Below are positions 54,067-62,832 of a stretch of 64,000 nt of DNA, one piece after another. A program made the position numbers and the translations under genes. Position 1 is the first letter of the stretch. The number at the start of each line of letters is the position of its first letter. The notes under the pieces were generated by a model. It worked only from the letters and a program-made list of their open reading frames with translations. It had not been told where the DNA came from and searched no databases. This DNA comes from Pseudomonadota bacterium (GTDB lineage Bacteria > Pseudomonadota > Alphaproteobacteria > Micropepsales > Micropepsaceae), in the NCBI GenBank assembly GCA_016201105.1, contig JACQDN010000022.1:58898-122897 (forward strand), given 5' to 3'.

Positions 54067-55020
54067 ATGACGGTCGGGCCGAGCAAGCCTCCGCCAAAAC
54101 ATGACTATTTCGTGTTTGGACTGCACCTGGCGTCCGATCTCGAACTGCCCGAACTCGCCGGATTGCCCGCGCGCAACGCGACCGCTCCTCTCGTCACCTT
54201 CAGGCTGGGCAGCGCCGGGATCATCGCAAGTCCGCAAGATATCGGCACGCACTACCAATCGACGGAGCAGGAATTCCTCTTCGAGGTGAAGGATGTCGCG
54301 CGCTATCGCATCAATCGCGGCGAGGAGATCATCGTCGAGCCGGCGAAGAATTCTTCGGCGCGCAACCAGCGGCTTTATCTCCTCGGCTCCGCGCTCGGCA
54401 TTCTCTGCCATCAACGCGGGCTTTTGCCGCTGCATGCCAATGCCATCGTCGCAAACGGTTTTGCGATTGCGTTTGCCGGTCATTCCGGTGCGGGAAAATC
54501 CACATTGGCCGCGCATTTTCAATCGCGCGGCTACGAAATTCTTTGCGACGATGTCTGTGTCATCAGTTTCAACGAAGACGGAGTCCCTGCCGTTTGGCCG
54601 GGATTGCCGCGCCTGAAACTCTGGCGCGATGCCGTCGATACGCTCGGCCATGGCGACAAGGATCTCGACCGCGCGGTCGAAGGGCTCGAGAAGTTCAATC
54701 TCCCTTTAAGCCGGTCGGCAACCACGGGGCCTTATCCGCTGAAGCGGCTTTACATCCTCAACAAGGCGGAAGACGCATCCGGCGGCATCGAACGCATCTT
54801 GGGAACGGCGGCGCTGGAAGCGGTGATGTCACAGACCTATCGCGGCCATTTCCTCAAGACCATGGGCCGCTCGGCCCAGCATTTCGGTCAGGCCGCGAAA
54901 TTGCTGCAGCATGCACAAGTCTATTCGGCGCCACGCCGTTGGGGTTACGACGTTTTTGCCGAGGAAGCCGAAAAACTGGAACGGCATTTCGCCGAAGCCA
55001 CACGCGTTGTGGATGTTTAG
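54067..55020 (+). CDS. HprK-related kinase of a lasso-peptide-type cluster
   Basis: A 317-residue protein related to the HPr kinase/phosphorylase P-loop domain. Walker A is FAGHSGAGKSTLAAHF (about 138-153), followed by the metal-binding ILCDDVCVI, and RNQRLYLLGSALGILCHQRG before it. In known lasso clusters of the paeninodin type such kinases phosphorylate the precursor's C-terminal serine. ATG 54067 is chosen for its ggggaa ribosome site and because family homology begins about there; ATG 54007 and 54049 are in frame too. It is the first gene of kinase-B1-cyclase-B2. Confidence 0.82.
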   Translation: MTVGPSKPPPKHDYFVFGLHLASDLELPELAGLPARNATAPLVTFRLGSAGIIASPQDIGTHYQSTEQEFLFEVKDVARYRINRGEEIIVEPAKNSSARNQRLYLLGSALGILCHQRGLLPLHANAIVANGFAIAFAGHSGAGKSTLAAHFQSRGYEILCDDVCVISFNEDGVPAVWPGLPRLKLWRDAVDTLGHGDKDLDRAVEGLEKFNLPLSRSATTGPYPLKRLYILNKAEDASGGIERILGTAALEAVMSQTYRGHFLKTMGRSAQHFGQAAKLLQHAQVYSAPRRWGYDVFAEEAEKLERHFAEATRVVDV

Positions 55021-55062
55021 GCATTCGCTTACAATTCAATGGCTTGCTATGAGCTTTGGCAA

Positions 55063-55353
55063 ATGAGCCTCTCGCCTCTGTCTTCCGATTTCCGCGTCGT
55101 GCGCGGCAAAGGCCTGATCGAGGCCGAAGTCGACGGCGAGCTCGTCGCGCTGCATATCGACAAAGGCGTCTGTTACGGGTTGAACAAAGTCGGTTCGCGC
55201 GTGTGGCAGCTCATCGAAACCCCGGCGAAGATCGGCGACGTTTGCGCCGCGTTGACCTCCGAATTCGACGTCGACGCGGCCACATGCGAACGCGAAGTGC
55301 TCGATCTCCTGGAAGAGTTGCGGGCCGAAGGCCTCATCGAGGTTCGCGGGTAA
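55063..55353 (+). CDS. PqqD-family precursor-recognition protein (lasso B1)
   Basis: A 96-residue PqqD-like RRE protein that should bind the leader of a ribosomal peptide precursor. It has FRVVRGKGLIEAEVDGELVA, the typical IDKGVCYGLNKVGSRVWQLI core and the C-terminal helical EREVLDLLEELRAEGLIEV. ATG 55063 fits the family N-terminus; ATG 55039 in frame would add eight residues. It lies 42 bases after the kinase gene and 6 bases before the cyclase gene. The call as lasso B1 rests on the neighbours. Confidence 0.85.
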   Translation: MSLSPLSSDFRVVRGKGLIEAEVDGELVALHIDKGVCYGLNKVGSRVWQLIETPAKIGDVCAALTSEFDVDAATCEREVLDLLEELRAEGLIEVRG

Positions 55354-55359
55354 TCTTTC

Positions 55360-57300
55360 ATGACGGCCATTGCGGGAATGTGGCGTTTCGACGGGCGTCC
55401 GGACGCCGGGCAAGCTTGCACGCGCATGCTCGCCTCGCAAGCGATCTACGGCCCGCACGACAATGCGCAATGGGACGACGATTTCATCGCGATGGGCCGC
55501 AGGCTCTATCGCACTCTTCCCGAAGACATTTACGACAAACAGCCGCTGATCGGCGGCGGCGGACGCTATGTCCTGGTGGCCGACATCCGTCTCGACAATC
55601 GTGACGAGCTGATCTCGGCCCTGAACATAAGCGCGGATACCGCCCGCGCCATGGCGGATTCGCAGGTGCTTCTGGCGGGAATCGAAAAATGGGGCGACGG
55701 CGCGGTCGAACGTCTGGTGGGCGATTTTGCTTATGCCTGCTGGGATCGCGAGAAGCGCCGCCTCACTCTGGCGCGCGATTTCATCGGCCAGAAGCCGCTT
55801 CACTATCATTGCGGCGGCAAGTTCTTCGCCTTTGCCAGCATGCCCAAAGGGCTGCACACGCTTCCCGATATTCCCTTTGCGCCGAACGAAGAACGCATTG
55901 CGGAATTCCTCACCCTCATGCCCGAGACGGGATCCGGAACGTACTTCCGTGGCATCGAGCGCGTGGAAGCGGCGCATATCGTCATCGTCACGCAGGAAGG
56001 GATCACCGCGCGAAAATACTGGAATCCAACGCGCGAACGTTTGAAGCTTGCGAACAGCGGCGAATACATCGAAGCCTTTCGCGCGCATTTCGATTCCGCG
56101 GTGCGCTTGCGTTTGCGCGGAGCAGGCAACAAAGTCGCCGCGCATCTGAGCGCCGGTCTCGACAGTTCGTCGGTGGCGGCGACGGCAGCGCAGTTGATGC
56201 GCCCAAGCGACGGCAAGGTCGTCGCCTTCACCTCGGTGCCGCGCGAAGGCTATGACACGTCGGGGGTGACGGACCGCCTCGGTGACGAAGGGCCGCTTTC
56301 GGCCGCCACCGCCGCCATGCATCCCAACATGGAGCATGTCTTCATCCGCGCAGGCAGCCGTTCGCCGCTGCAGGATCTGGATCGCTATTTCTATCTCTTC
56401 GAACGGCCGATGCTGAACCTCTGCAACGGCTCATGGATCGTCGCGATCAACGATGCCATTCGCGAACGAAAGATTCCCGTGCTGCTCACCGGCCAGTTCG
56501 GCAACATGACCATCAGCTACAACGGGCACGAGCTGTTGCCGGAACTGCTGCTCAGGGGACGATGGATTTCGCTGGCGCGCGAGAGCGCGGCGGCCATGTC
56601 GCGCGGCACGATGAGCTGGCGCGGCGTGCTTTCGCAGACCTTTGCACCCTTCGTTCCGTCCTGGATGTGGCAAGGCATTAACAGATTGGTCGGCCGCCCC
56701 GGCTGGGACCTCAAGACCTATACCGCGATCAAGCAGGAGCGCTTGGAGCAGCTCGACCTTAAGGCGCTGGCGCGCGAGCGCGATCTGGATTTTTCCTATC
56801 GTCCGCGCGCCGACGGATTTGAGGCGCGGATGTGGGTCTTGGGTCGCGTCGATCTGGGAAACTACCACAAAGGCACGCTCGCCGGCTGGGGGATCGACCA
56901 GCGCGACCCGACGGCCGACAAGACGCTCGTCGAATTCACGCTCGCCGTGCCGACGGAAGAGTTTTTCAAGAATGGTCTTCCGCGCGCGCTCGCACGCACG
57001 GCGTTCAAGGATCGCTTGCCGGCGGCCGTGCTCGAGCAGAAGAAGAAGGGTTATCAGGCGATCGATTGGCATGAGGGGCTCGCCGCCGCACGCGCGCAGC
57101 TGGCGGAAGAAATCGAGCGCATGCAAGATTCTGCGCCCGCCACGACCGCACTGGATCTCGCACGCATGCGAAAACTGGTGGAGAATTGGCCGACCGGCGG
57201 TTGGAACGAGAGCGAAGTGATGCATCCCTACCGTTTGGCGCTGTTGCGCGGCATTTCCACCGGCCATTTTCTGCGCCGTGCCACCGGAGGCAATGCCTGA
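55360..57300 (+). CDS. Asparagine-synthetase-like lasso cyclase (C protein)
   Basis: A 646-residue AsnB homologue. The second residue, the glutaminase nucleophile Cys in true AsnB, is Thr (MTAIAGMWRFDG), so no ammonia should be produced from glutamine. The synthetase half keeps the ATP-binding PP-loop as AHLSAGLDSSSVAA (about 262) and the later YHKGTLAGWGIDQRDPTADK and EFTLAVPTEEF. Lasso cyclases show this loss together with retained adenylation, using ATP to activate an Asp or Glu side chain for macrolactam closure. It sits between B1 and B2 genes. Confidence 0.87.
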   Translation: MTAIAGMWRFDGRPDAGQACTRMLASQAIYGPHDNAQWDDDFIAMGRRLYRTLPEDIYDKQPLIGGGGRYVLVADIRLDNRDELISALNISADTARAMADSQVLLAGIEKWGDGAVERLVGDFAYACWDREKRRLTLARDFIGQKPLHYHCGGKFFAFASMPKGLHTLPDIPFAPNEERIAEFLTLMPETGSGTYFRGIERVEAAHIVIVTQEGITARKYWNPTRERLKLANSGEYIEAFRAHFDSAVRLRLRGAGNKVAAHLSAGLDSSSVAATAAQLMRPSDGKVVAFTSVPREGYDTSGVTDRLGDEGPLSAATAAMHPNMEHVFIRAGSRSPLQDLDRYFYLFERPMLNLCNGSWIVAINDAIRERKIPVLLTGQFGNMTISYNGHELLPELLLRGRWISLARESAAAMSRGTMSWRGVLSQTFAPFVPSWMWQGINRLVGRPGWDLKTYTAIKQERLEQLDLKALARERDLDFSYRPRADGFEARMWVLGRVDLGNYHKGTLAGWGIDQRDPTADKTLVEFTLAVPTEEFFKNGLPRALARTAFKDRLPAAVLEQKKKGYQAIDWHEGLAAARAQLAEEIERMQDSAPATTALDLARMRKLVENWPTGGWNESEVMHPYRLALLRGISTGHFLRRATGGNA

Positions 57301-57302
57301 GC

Positions 57303-57752
57303 ATGGCGGCCTCGGAATCCTTTGCGCAGAAATGGAACCGCACGTCGTGGACCGATCGGGCGCTTTTGGCCGAGACGATGATCGTTCTGGCGCTCGCATC
57401 TGCCGCGATCACGGTTCTTCCGTTCCGAAAGGTTGGCGCACTCGCATCGCGCGCTTCCAAAGAACGGATGTTTTCGGACGCCGAGCGGAAGAAGACGATT
57501 TGGCGCGTGCGCTGGGCGGTGCAGGCTAGCGCCGCACGCGTGCCGTGGACGGCAGTGTGCTTTCAGCAAGGCCTCGCCGCGCAATGGATGCTGCGCCGCC
57601 GGGGAATTCCCTCGCGGATGTATTACGGCGCAAAGCCGGACGACGCGAAAGGACTCGCCGCCCATGTCTGGGTGCGCGACGGCGAACTCGATGTCATCGG
57701 CTGCGATATCGCGAAGGATTTCGCAGTCCTGACGACGTTTCCGGCGAGTTAG
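57303..57752 (+). CDS. Lasso peptide B2 protein, transglutaminase-like leader peptidase
   Basis: A 149-residue Transglut_core3-type protein. An N-terminal hydrophobic segment (ALLAETMIVLALASAAITVL) precedes the cysteine-protease core. The nucleophile Cys lies in WTAVCFQQGLAAQWMLRRRG, His in GLAAHVWVRDGE and Asp in LDVIGCD. B2 proteins remove the leader with help from B1. The ATG is two bases after the cyclase stop, so the three genes form one operon. Leader cleavage of an as yet unlocated precursor is the inferred job. Confidence 0.87.
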   Translation: MAASESFAQKWNRTSWTDRALLAETMIVLALASAAITVLPFRKVGALASRASKERMFSDAERKKTIWRVRWAVQASAARVPWTAVCFQQGLAAQWMLRRRGIPSRMYYGAKPDDAKGLAAHVWVRDGELDVIGCDIAKDFAVLTTFPAS

Positions 57753-57755
57753 CGT

Positions 57756-59837
57756 CTACCAAAGCCTCACGCGTTTGCTCGGCTCGATATAGAGCTTGTC
57801 GCCCGGCTTGACGCCGAAGGCTGCATACCACGCATCGATATTTCGCATCGGCCCGTTGACGCGGAACATGCGCGGCGAATGCGGATCGCTCACCACCATC
57901 TTGCGGATGGTTTCGTCGCGCAGCTTGCCGCGCCAGGCCTGGGCCCAGCCGAGGAACACGCGCTGATCGCCGGTCAACCCGTCGAGCACCGGTGCGGGCT
58001 TGCCCTTGAGCGAGGCGTGGTAGGCCTCGAGCGCCATGGTGAGGCCGCCGAGATCGGCGATGTTCTCGCCCATGGTGAGATCGCCGTTCACCTTCACGCC
58101 GGGAATAGGTTCGAATTTGGAATATTGCTCACCCAAAATCTTGGCGCGCGTCTCGAAGGTCTTGGCATCTTCCAGCGTCCACCAGTCGCGCAGCGCTCCC
58201 TCGGCATCGAACTTTCGCCCCTGATCGTCGAAGCCATGCGTCATCTCATGACCGATGACACCGCCGGCCGCGCCGTAGTTGATGGCGGGATCGGCGTTCG
58301 CATCGAACATCGGCGGCTGCAAAATACCGGCTGGAAACACGATGTCGCGCAGCGTGCCGTTATAGGCGTCGTTGGTTTGCGGCGTCATGCCCCAATCGCT
58401 GCGGTCGACGGGTCCGTTCATGCGGCGGACATAGAAATCCCAGTCCGCTTCCGCGGCGCGCTGCACGTTGCCGATGACATCGTCGTCCAGAATGACGAGC
58501 TTGGAATAGTCGCGGTTGTGATCGGGATAACCGACTTTGATGTTGTAGGTGTCGAGCTTCTTGAGCGCCTGCGCCTTCGTTTTCTCGCTCATCCAGTCGA
58601 GCTTCACGAGGCGCGCACGAAAGGCCGCTTTAAGGTTTTGGATGAGATCTTCGATTTTGGCCTTGGAGGAGGGCGGAAAATATTTTGCCGTGTAAAGCTC
58701 TCCCACCGCCCAGCCGATATTGCCGAAGCGGTCGACGCGATCGCCTGCGAGGAAGTCGCCGCCGCTGACCGTGTGCACGCCGCGCTTCCAGCGCGCCGAC
58801 TGGGCCAACTGTCCTGAAAGCGTCTTGTTGTGCATCTCGAAGCTGGCATCGGTAAACGCTTTGGACAGATAGGGTGCCGCACTGTCGGCCATGGTGAACG
58901 CCTGCCACGCCTTCAGCGTTTCCAGCGGGGTCCCTGCGAAGATCGCGGCGAGTTTGGGGAACGCGGATTTCTCCGCGACGATGATGCGCTTCAGGCCGCC
59001 GAGCTTGGCCTCGCCCAGATAACGCGACCAGGAAAATCCCGGCGAAAGCTTCTCCAGCTCGGCAATCGTCATGGGATTGTAGGTCGCGACCGGATCGCGA
59101 TCCTGGACCCGCGTCCAGCTTGCCTGCGCCACGCGGGTTTCGAGAGCGAGGATTTCGTCTGCGTGCTTGTCGGCGCCGGGCCAATTCAAAAGCTTCAGAA
59201 GCGACGCCACATAAGCGTGGTACTTGGCACGCGGACCCTCGAATTCCTTTTTCAGATAGTAGTCGCGGTCGGGTAGACCCAGGCCCGATTGGTTGGCGGT
59301 GACCGCGTAGATCTTGGGGTTCTTGATATCGATATCGATATAGGTGCCGAAAAGCGCGGCGTTGAAATCGAAATTGCTGCGGCCCATCAAAGCGGCGATG
59401 TCATCGCGCGATTTGGCGGCACGGATGGCGTCGAGATGGGCTTTCAATGGCGAAGCACCGAGCTTCTCGACATTGGCTTCGTTCATGAAGGATTTGTAGA
59501 AAGCACCGACTTTGCCTTCCGTCGTGGTGGGTGCGTGCGCGACCGTCGCGGCCGCCGCCTCCATGATCTCGTGCAGCCGTTGCTCGGTTGTGTCGGTCAT
59601 GGCCAGGCGCAGGCTGTAGGCGGGCTTGTCTGCCGGAATCTGGGTGTGATCGAGCCAGGTGCCGTTGGCGTAACGGAAGAAATCGTCGCCCGGTTTCGCT
59701 TTGAAATCCGCGCCGGCGAGGTCGAATCCCCATTTGCCGTATTGCGGCTTGGGTGCGTCGCTCGCCGCAAAGGCCACGCATGCAGACAAAACAAGTCCCG
59801 CGGCGAGACCGCCGGAAAGCCAAGAAGCCGAACGCAT
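57756..59837 (-). CDS. M13 family metallopeptidase (neprilysin/PepO-like)
   Basis: A 693-residue exported zinc endopeptidase. The signal peptide ends with a possible lipobox (AGLVLSACVAF). M13 features are KPGDDFFRYANGTWL at the front, NAYYNG-type sequence as NDAYNGTLRDIVFPAGILQPP, the zinc motif VIGHEMTHGFDDQG, ENIADLGGL (third ligand) and the C-terminal WYAAFGVKPGDKLYIEP. It converges on the lasso B2 gene with 3 bases between stops. A role in peptide turnover is possible, but nothing ties it to the cluster except position. Confidence 0.93.
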   Translation of the reverse strand: MRSASWLSGGLAAGLVLSACVAFAASDAPKPQYGKWGFDLAGADFKAKPGDDFFRYANGTWLDHTQIPADKPAYSLRLAMTDTTEQRLHEIMEAAAATVAHAPTTTEGKVGAFYKSFMNEANVEKLGASPLKAHLDAIRAAKSRDDIAALMGRSNFDFNAALFGTYIDIDIKNPKIYAVTANQSGLGLPDRDYYLKKEFEGPRAKYHAYVASLLKLLNWPGADKHADEILALETRVAQASWTRVQDRDPVATYNPMTIAELEKLSPGFSWSRYLGEAKLGGLKRIIVAEKSAFPKLAAIFAGTPLETLKAWQAFTMADSAAPYLSKAFTDASFEMHNKTLSGQLAQSARWKRGVHTVSGGDFLAGDRVDRFGNIGWAVGELYTAKYFPPSSKAKIEDLIQNLKAAFRARLVKLDWMSEKTKAQALKKLDTYNIKVGYPDHNRDYSKLVILDDDVIGNVQRAAEADWDFYVRRMNGPVDRSDWGMTPQTNDAYNGTLRDIVFPAGILQPPMFDANADPAINYGAAGGVIGHEMTHGFDDQGRKFDAEGALRDWWTLEDAKTFETRAKILGEQYSKFEPIPGVKVNGDLTMGENIADLGGLTMALEAYHASLKGKPAPVLDGLTGDQRVFLGWAQAWRGKLRDETIRKMVVSDPHSPRMFRVNGPMRNIDAWYAAFGVKPGDKLYIEPSKRVRLW

Positions 59838-60121
59838 GGATGTCCCCGCCTAGAATGCGCCTGCACCTTGCCAGCGAATCGTCGCGCGGCCCAGCCTCCG
59901 CGATTCAAATGGCGGTGAGACTCGTTACGGATTCGATCCGTTTTGGGCGGGACGTCGGATCGCTATCTTACAAATCGAGCAACTTTGCTGATAAGACCGA
60001 GTACCCCGTCGGTGACAATACTCCAAGGCAATGGAATGCAACGAAGCATGCAATCAAGCGAAATATGGAAAACACGGGCAGGTGGCGTATATTCGGGGCA
60101 TTCCAGGATGTGTAGCCACGC

Positions 60122-61657
60122 ATGACAGAAGTCCGTCCGCCCGACATAGATTTCTCCGGCAAGACCGATCCGATGTTTCAAACGCTCATCGCGACGGCGG
60201 TCGACGGGATCATGGTGATCGACGAACGCGGCATCGTGCAAACCTACAACCAGGCCTGCGAAAGACTGTTCCAGTACCGGCTCAACGAAGTTCTCGGCCG
60301 AGACGTCTCGATGCTCATGCCCGCGCCCTATCGCGAGAAGCACGATGCCTACATCGATCGCTACAAGACTACGGGTGAACGGCGCATTATCGGTATCGGC
60401 CGGGAAGTGCTCGGCCTGCGCAAGGACGGCACGACGTTTCCCATGTATCTCTCCGTCGGAGAGGGCAACGTCGGCGGTAGGCGCGTCTTTGTCGGCATCA
60501 TCCACGATCTGACGCAAATAAAGCAGGAAGCTGCGTTGCATGAAGGCGGAAGGCGTCATCTCGCGGCCATCGTCGATTCTTCGAGCGATGCGATCATCAG
60601 CAAGACGCTTGACGGTTTCATCACGAGCTGGAACAGCGCGGCGGAGCGCATCTTCGGATACACGGCGAACGAGGCAATCGGCCAGCCGCTCGACGTCATC
60701 ATCCCGGCCAATCGTCTTTCCGAAGAGGACGTCATCATTGCGCAGATTAAGGCCGACAAGCGCATTGAGAGCCTTGAGACGGTGCGCAAGCGCAAGGACG
60801 GCACGGAAATCGCCGTTTCGCTGTCTGTCTCCCCGATTCGCGACGCGCACGGGGACATCGTGGGCGCCGCCAAGATCGTGCGCGATATCACCGAGATCAA
60901 GCATGCAGAAAAACACCTGCACGATTTGCAGGCCGAGTTGCTGCATGTGACGCGATTGACCTCCATGGGGCAGTTGTCATCGGCGCTGGCGCACGAACTC
61001 AATCAGCCGCTGACGGCGATCACCAACTATCTCAATGCGGCACGCCGCACGCTTCAAACGGTCGTTGCAGAGGACCATGCCCGCATCGTCGAAATTCTCG
61101 AGAAGGCGGCTGGCCAGACGCTTCGCGCCGGTCAGATCATCCGGCGGCTGCGCGATTTCGTGGAGAAGCGCGAAACCGATCGATCTCTCGAAGATGCCAA
61201 TGCGATTATCGGCGATTCCATCGCCTTGGGGCTCGTTGGCGCGGCCGACATCAATGTAAAGCTCCTCACGCATCTTGTGCCGGATTTGCCGGAAGTCGTG
61301 GTCGATCGTGTTCAGATCCAGCAGGTGTTGATCAATCTCATGCGCAATGCCGTGGAGGCGATGCAAGAGAGCGAGCGGCGCGAACTGCATGTCTCCACCA
61401 GGCTGAGCGAAAGCGGGTTTATCGAAATCGCCGTCGCGGACACGGGAAGCGGAATGCCGCAGGAAGTTGCCGAGCGGCTGTTTCAGCCCTTCGTAACAAC
61501 CAAGGCGAAAGGCATGGGAGTTGGGCTGACGATTTGCCGATCGATCGTAGAGGCTCACGGGGGCAGGCTCTGGATGACGCCCCACGAAGGCGGCGGTACG
61601 GTGTTTCGCTTCCTGTTGCCGACTGCAAAAGCTGCGGAGCTGATGGATGGCGTCTAG
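60122..61657 (+). CDS. FixL-like PAS-PAS sensor histidine kinase without the haem histidine
   Basis: A 511-residue soluble kinase. PAS-1 (about 18-140) is strikingly FixL-like: DVSMLMPAPYREKHDAYI, ERRIIGIGREVLG, LRKDGTTFPMYLSVGE. In rhizobial FixL the haem-binding His lies just before IIGIGR; here that site is Arg (about residue 88). PAS-2 (about 145-265) also lacks it. A phospho-acceptor His in SALAHELNQPLTAITNYL (about 291) and an ATPase domain (NLMRNAVEAM, DTGSGM, GMGVGLTICRSIVEAHGG) follow. It overlaps the regulator gene by 11 bases. The input is probably not O2 through haem. Confidence 0.88.
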   Translation: MTEVRPPDIDFSGKTDPMFQTLIATAVDGIMVIDERGIVQTYNQACERLFQYRLNEVLGRDVSMLMPAPYREKHDAYIDRYKTTGERRIIGIGREVLGLRKDGTTFPMYLSVGEGNVGGRRVFVGIIHDLTQIKQEAALHEGGRRHLAAIVDSSSDAIISKTLDGFITSWNSAAERIFGYTANEAIGQPLDVIIPANRLSEEDVIIAQIKADKRIESLETVRKRKDGTEIAVSLSVSPIRDAHGDIVGAAKIVRDITEIKHAEKHLHDLQAELLHVTRLTSMGQLSSALAHELNQPLTAITNYLNAARRTLQTVVAEDHARIVEILEKAAGQTLRAGQIIRRLRDFVEKRETDRSLEDANAIIGDSIALGLVGAADINVKLLTHLVPDLPEVVVDRVQIQQVLINLMRNAVEAMQESERRELHVSTRLSESGFIEIAVADTGSGMPQEVAERLFQPFVTTKAKGMGVGLTICRSIVEAHGGRLWMTPHEGGGTVFRFLLPTAKAAELMDGV

Positions 61658-62258
61658 AACAGTTTTCATCGTCGATGACGATGCCGACGTGCGCGATTCA
61701 TTGCGGATATTGTTGGAATCGTCAGGTCTCAAGGTCGAAACTTTTGAGTCGGCGGTCTCCTTTTTGGCGAGCGAGGCTTACAAGCGCGAGGGCTGCCTCA
61801 TTGCCGATATTCGCATGCCCGACATGGACGGCCTTCAGCTTCAAGATGAACTCGTCAAACGCGATTGCAAATTGCCCGTGATCGTCATGACGGGACATGG
61901 CGATGTGCCCTTGGCCGTGCGCGCCATGAAAGCGGGCGCCATCGATTTTCTGGAAAAACCTTTCGACGATGCCGCGCTGCTTGAGAGCATCGCGCGCGCC
62001 GAGGAGCAAGTCCGCGCCGCCCAAGCCGATACCGCGAACCGGCGTGCCGTCGAAGAAAGGTTCACCCAATTGACCGACCGCGAGCGTCAGGTTTTGGATC
62101 TTCTCGTTCTCGGCAAGGCCAACAAAGTGGTGGCCTACGATCTGTCGATCTCTCCGCGCACCGTGGAAATCCACCGCGCCCGCGTGATGGACAAGATGGC
62201 GGCGCGCAGTTTGGCGGAGCTTGTGCGCATGACTCTGCTTCTGAAAGAGGGTCACTGA
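61647..62258 (+). CDS. FixJ-like two-component response regulator
   Basis: A 203-residue regulator. The receiver has acidic pocket IVDDDADVRDSLR, phospho-acceptor Asp 54 in LIADIRMPDMDG, MTGHGDVPLAVRAMKAGA and Lys in FLEKPFDD. The C-terminal LuxR-type HTH reads FTQLTDRERQVLDLLVLGKANKVVA ... ISPRTVEIHRARVMDKM. It is the evident partner of the kinase encoded just upstream (overlap 11 bases). By analogy with FixJ it activates transcription when phosphorylated; the targets are unknown. Confidence 0.92.
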   Translation: MASRTVFIVDDDADVRDSLRILLESSGLKVETFESAVSFLASEAYKREGCLIADIRMPDMDGLQLQDELVKRDCKLPVIVMTGHGDVPLAVRAMKAGAIDFLEKPFDDAALLESIARAEEQVRAAQADTANRRAVEERFTQLTDRERQVLDLLVLGKANKVVAYDLSISPRTVEIHRARVMDKMAARSLAELVRMTLLLKEGH

Positions 62259-62375
62259 AGCTTGCTGCCTCGGTTGCGACTCATTGGGGACATTCCGCAA
62301 AAACTAGGGGTTCTACGTATATCGGATCGGCAGGGACGGCCTATTTTGACGGGCTGAAGTCAGAAATGGCGTTCA

Positions 62376-62768
62376 ATGTCCGCAACCGATCCGCGTCTGC
62401 CTGTCATTTCGGTCGTCGATGATGACGAAGCGGTGCGCGATTCGCTGCGGCTGCTGCTGCAAACCTCCAGGTACCGGGTAAACGAGTATGCCTCCGGCAG
62501 GCACTTTCTTTCGGACCCGTCAGCGGCAAAAGCCGATTGCTGGATTTGCGATCTTCACATGCCGGAAATGAGCGGCGCCGAGATGCTCGAACGGGCGCGT
62601 GCGCGAGGTTGGAACGTCTCTGCCATCGTCATGACCGGCCAAGGCGATGCCAATCTCGAACGCAGATTGATCCAGGCCAAGGTGGTGCGGATTCTCGAAA
62701 AGCCCGTGAGCGATATTGCCTTGCTGGAATGGGTCGAAAAGGCTTGTGCGCTGACAAAGCGCGATTAA
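62376..62768 (+). CDS. Stand-alone receiver-domain response regulator
   Basis: A 130-residue single receiver domain with no output domain. The acidic pair is SVVDDDEAVRDSLRLLL, the phospho-acceptor Asp is about residue 59 (WICDLHMPEMSG), followed by AIVMTGQGDANLE and the Lys in RILEKPVSD. Its N-terminus resembles the neighbouring FixJ-like receiver. It may compete for or relay phosphate from the FixL-like kinase. It is transcribed in the same direction after a 117-base gap. Confidence 0.88.
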   Translation: MSATDPRLPVISVVDDDEAVRDSLRLLLQTSRYRVNEYASGRHFLSDPSAAKADCWICDLHMPEMSGAEMLERARARGWNVSAIVMTGQGDANLERRLIQAKVVRILEKPVSDIALLEWVEKACALTKRD

Positions 62769-62832
62769 CTTCCAGGACTCGCCAGCCTCAACCCATTTGA
62801 TTACGCTTTGCTCGTCTCAAGCGGGCTTGCTC

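Noticed and set aside
57756..59837. The M13 peptidase as a dedicated lasso isopeptidase
   Set aside because: Known lasso isopeptidases are serine hydrolases; this gene is convergent and M13 enzymes are common elsewhere, so position alone is not enough.
59838..60121. Short open frames as possible lasso precursors
   Set aside because: None has a leader with Thr at -2, a Gly or similar core start and Asp/Glu at position 7-9; they are also beyond the M13 gene. I see nothing else convincing in this gap.
62259..62375. An FNR/FixK-type box upstream of the receiver gene
   Set aside because: ttgcg ... cgcaa is present, but the spacing is far longer than in TTGA-N6-TCAA sites.
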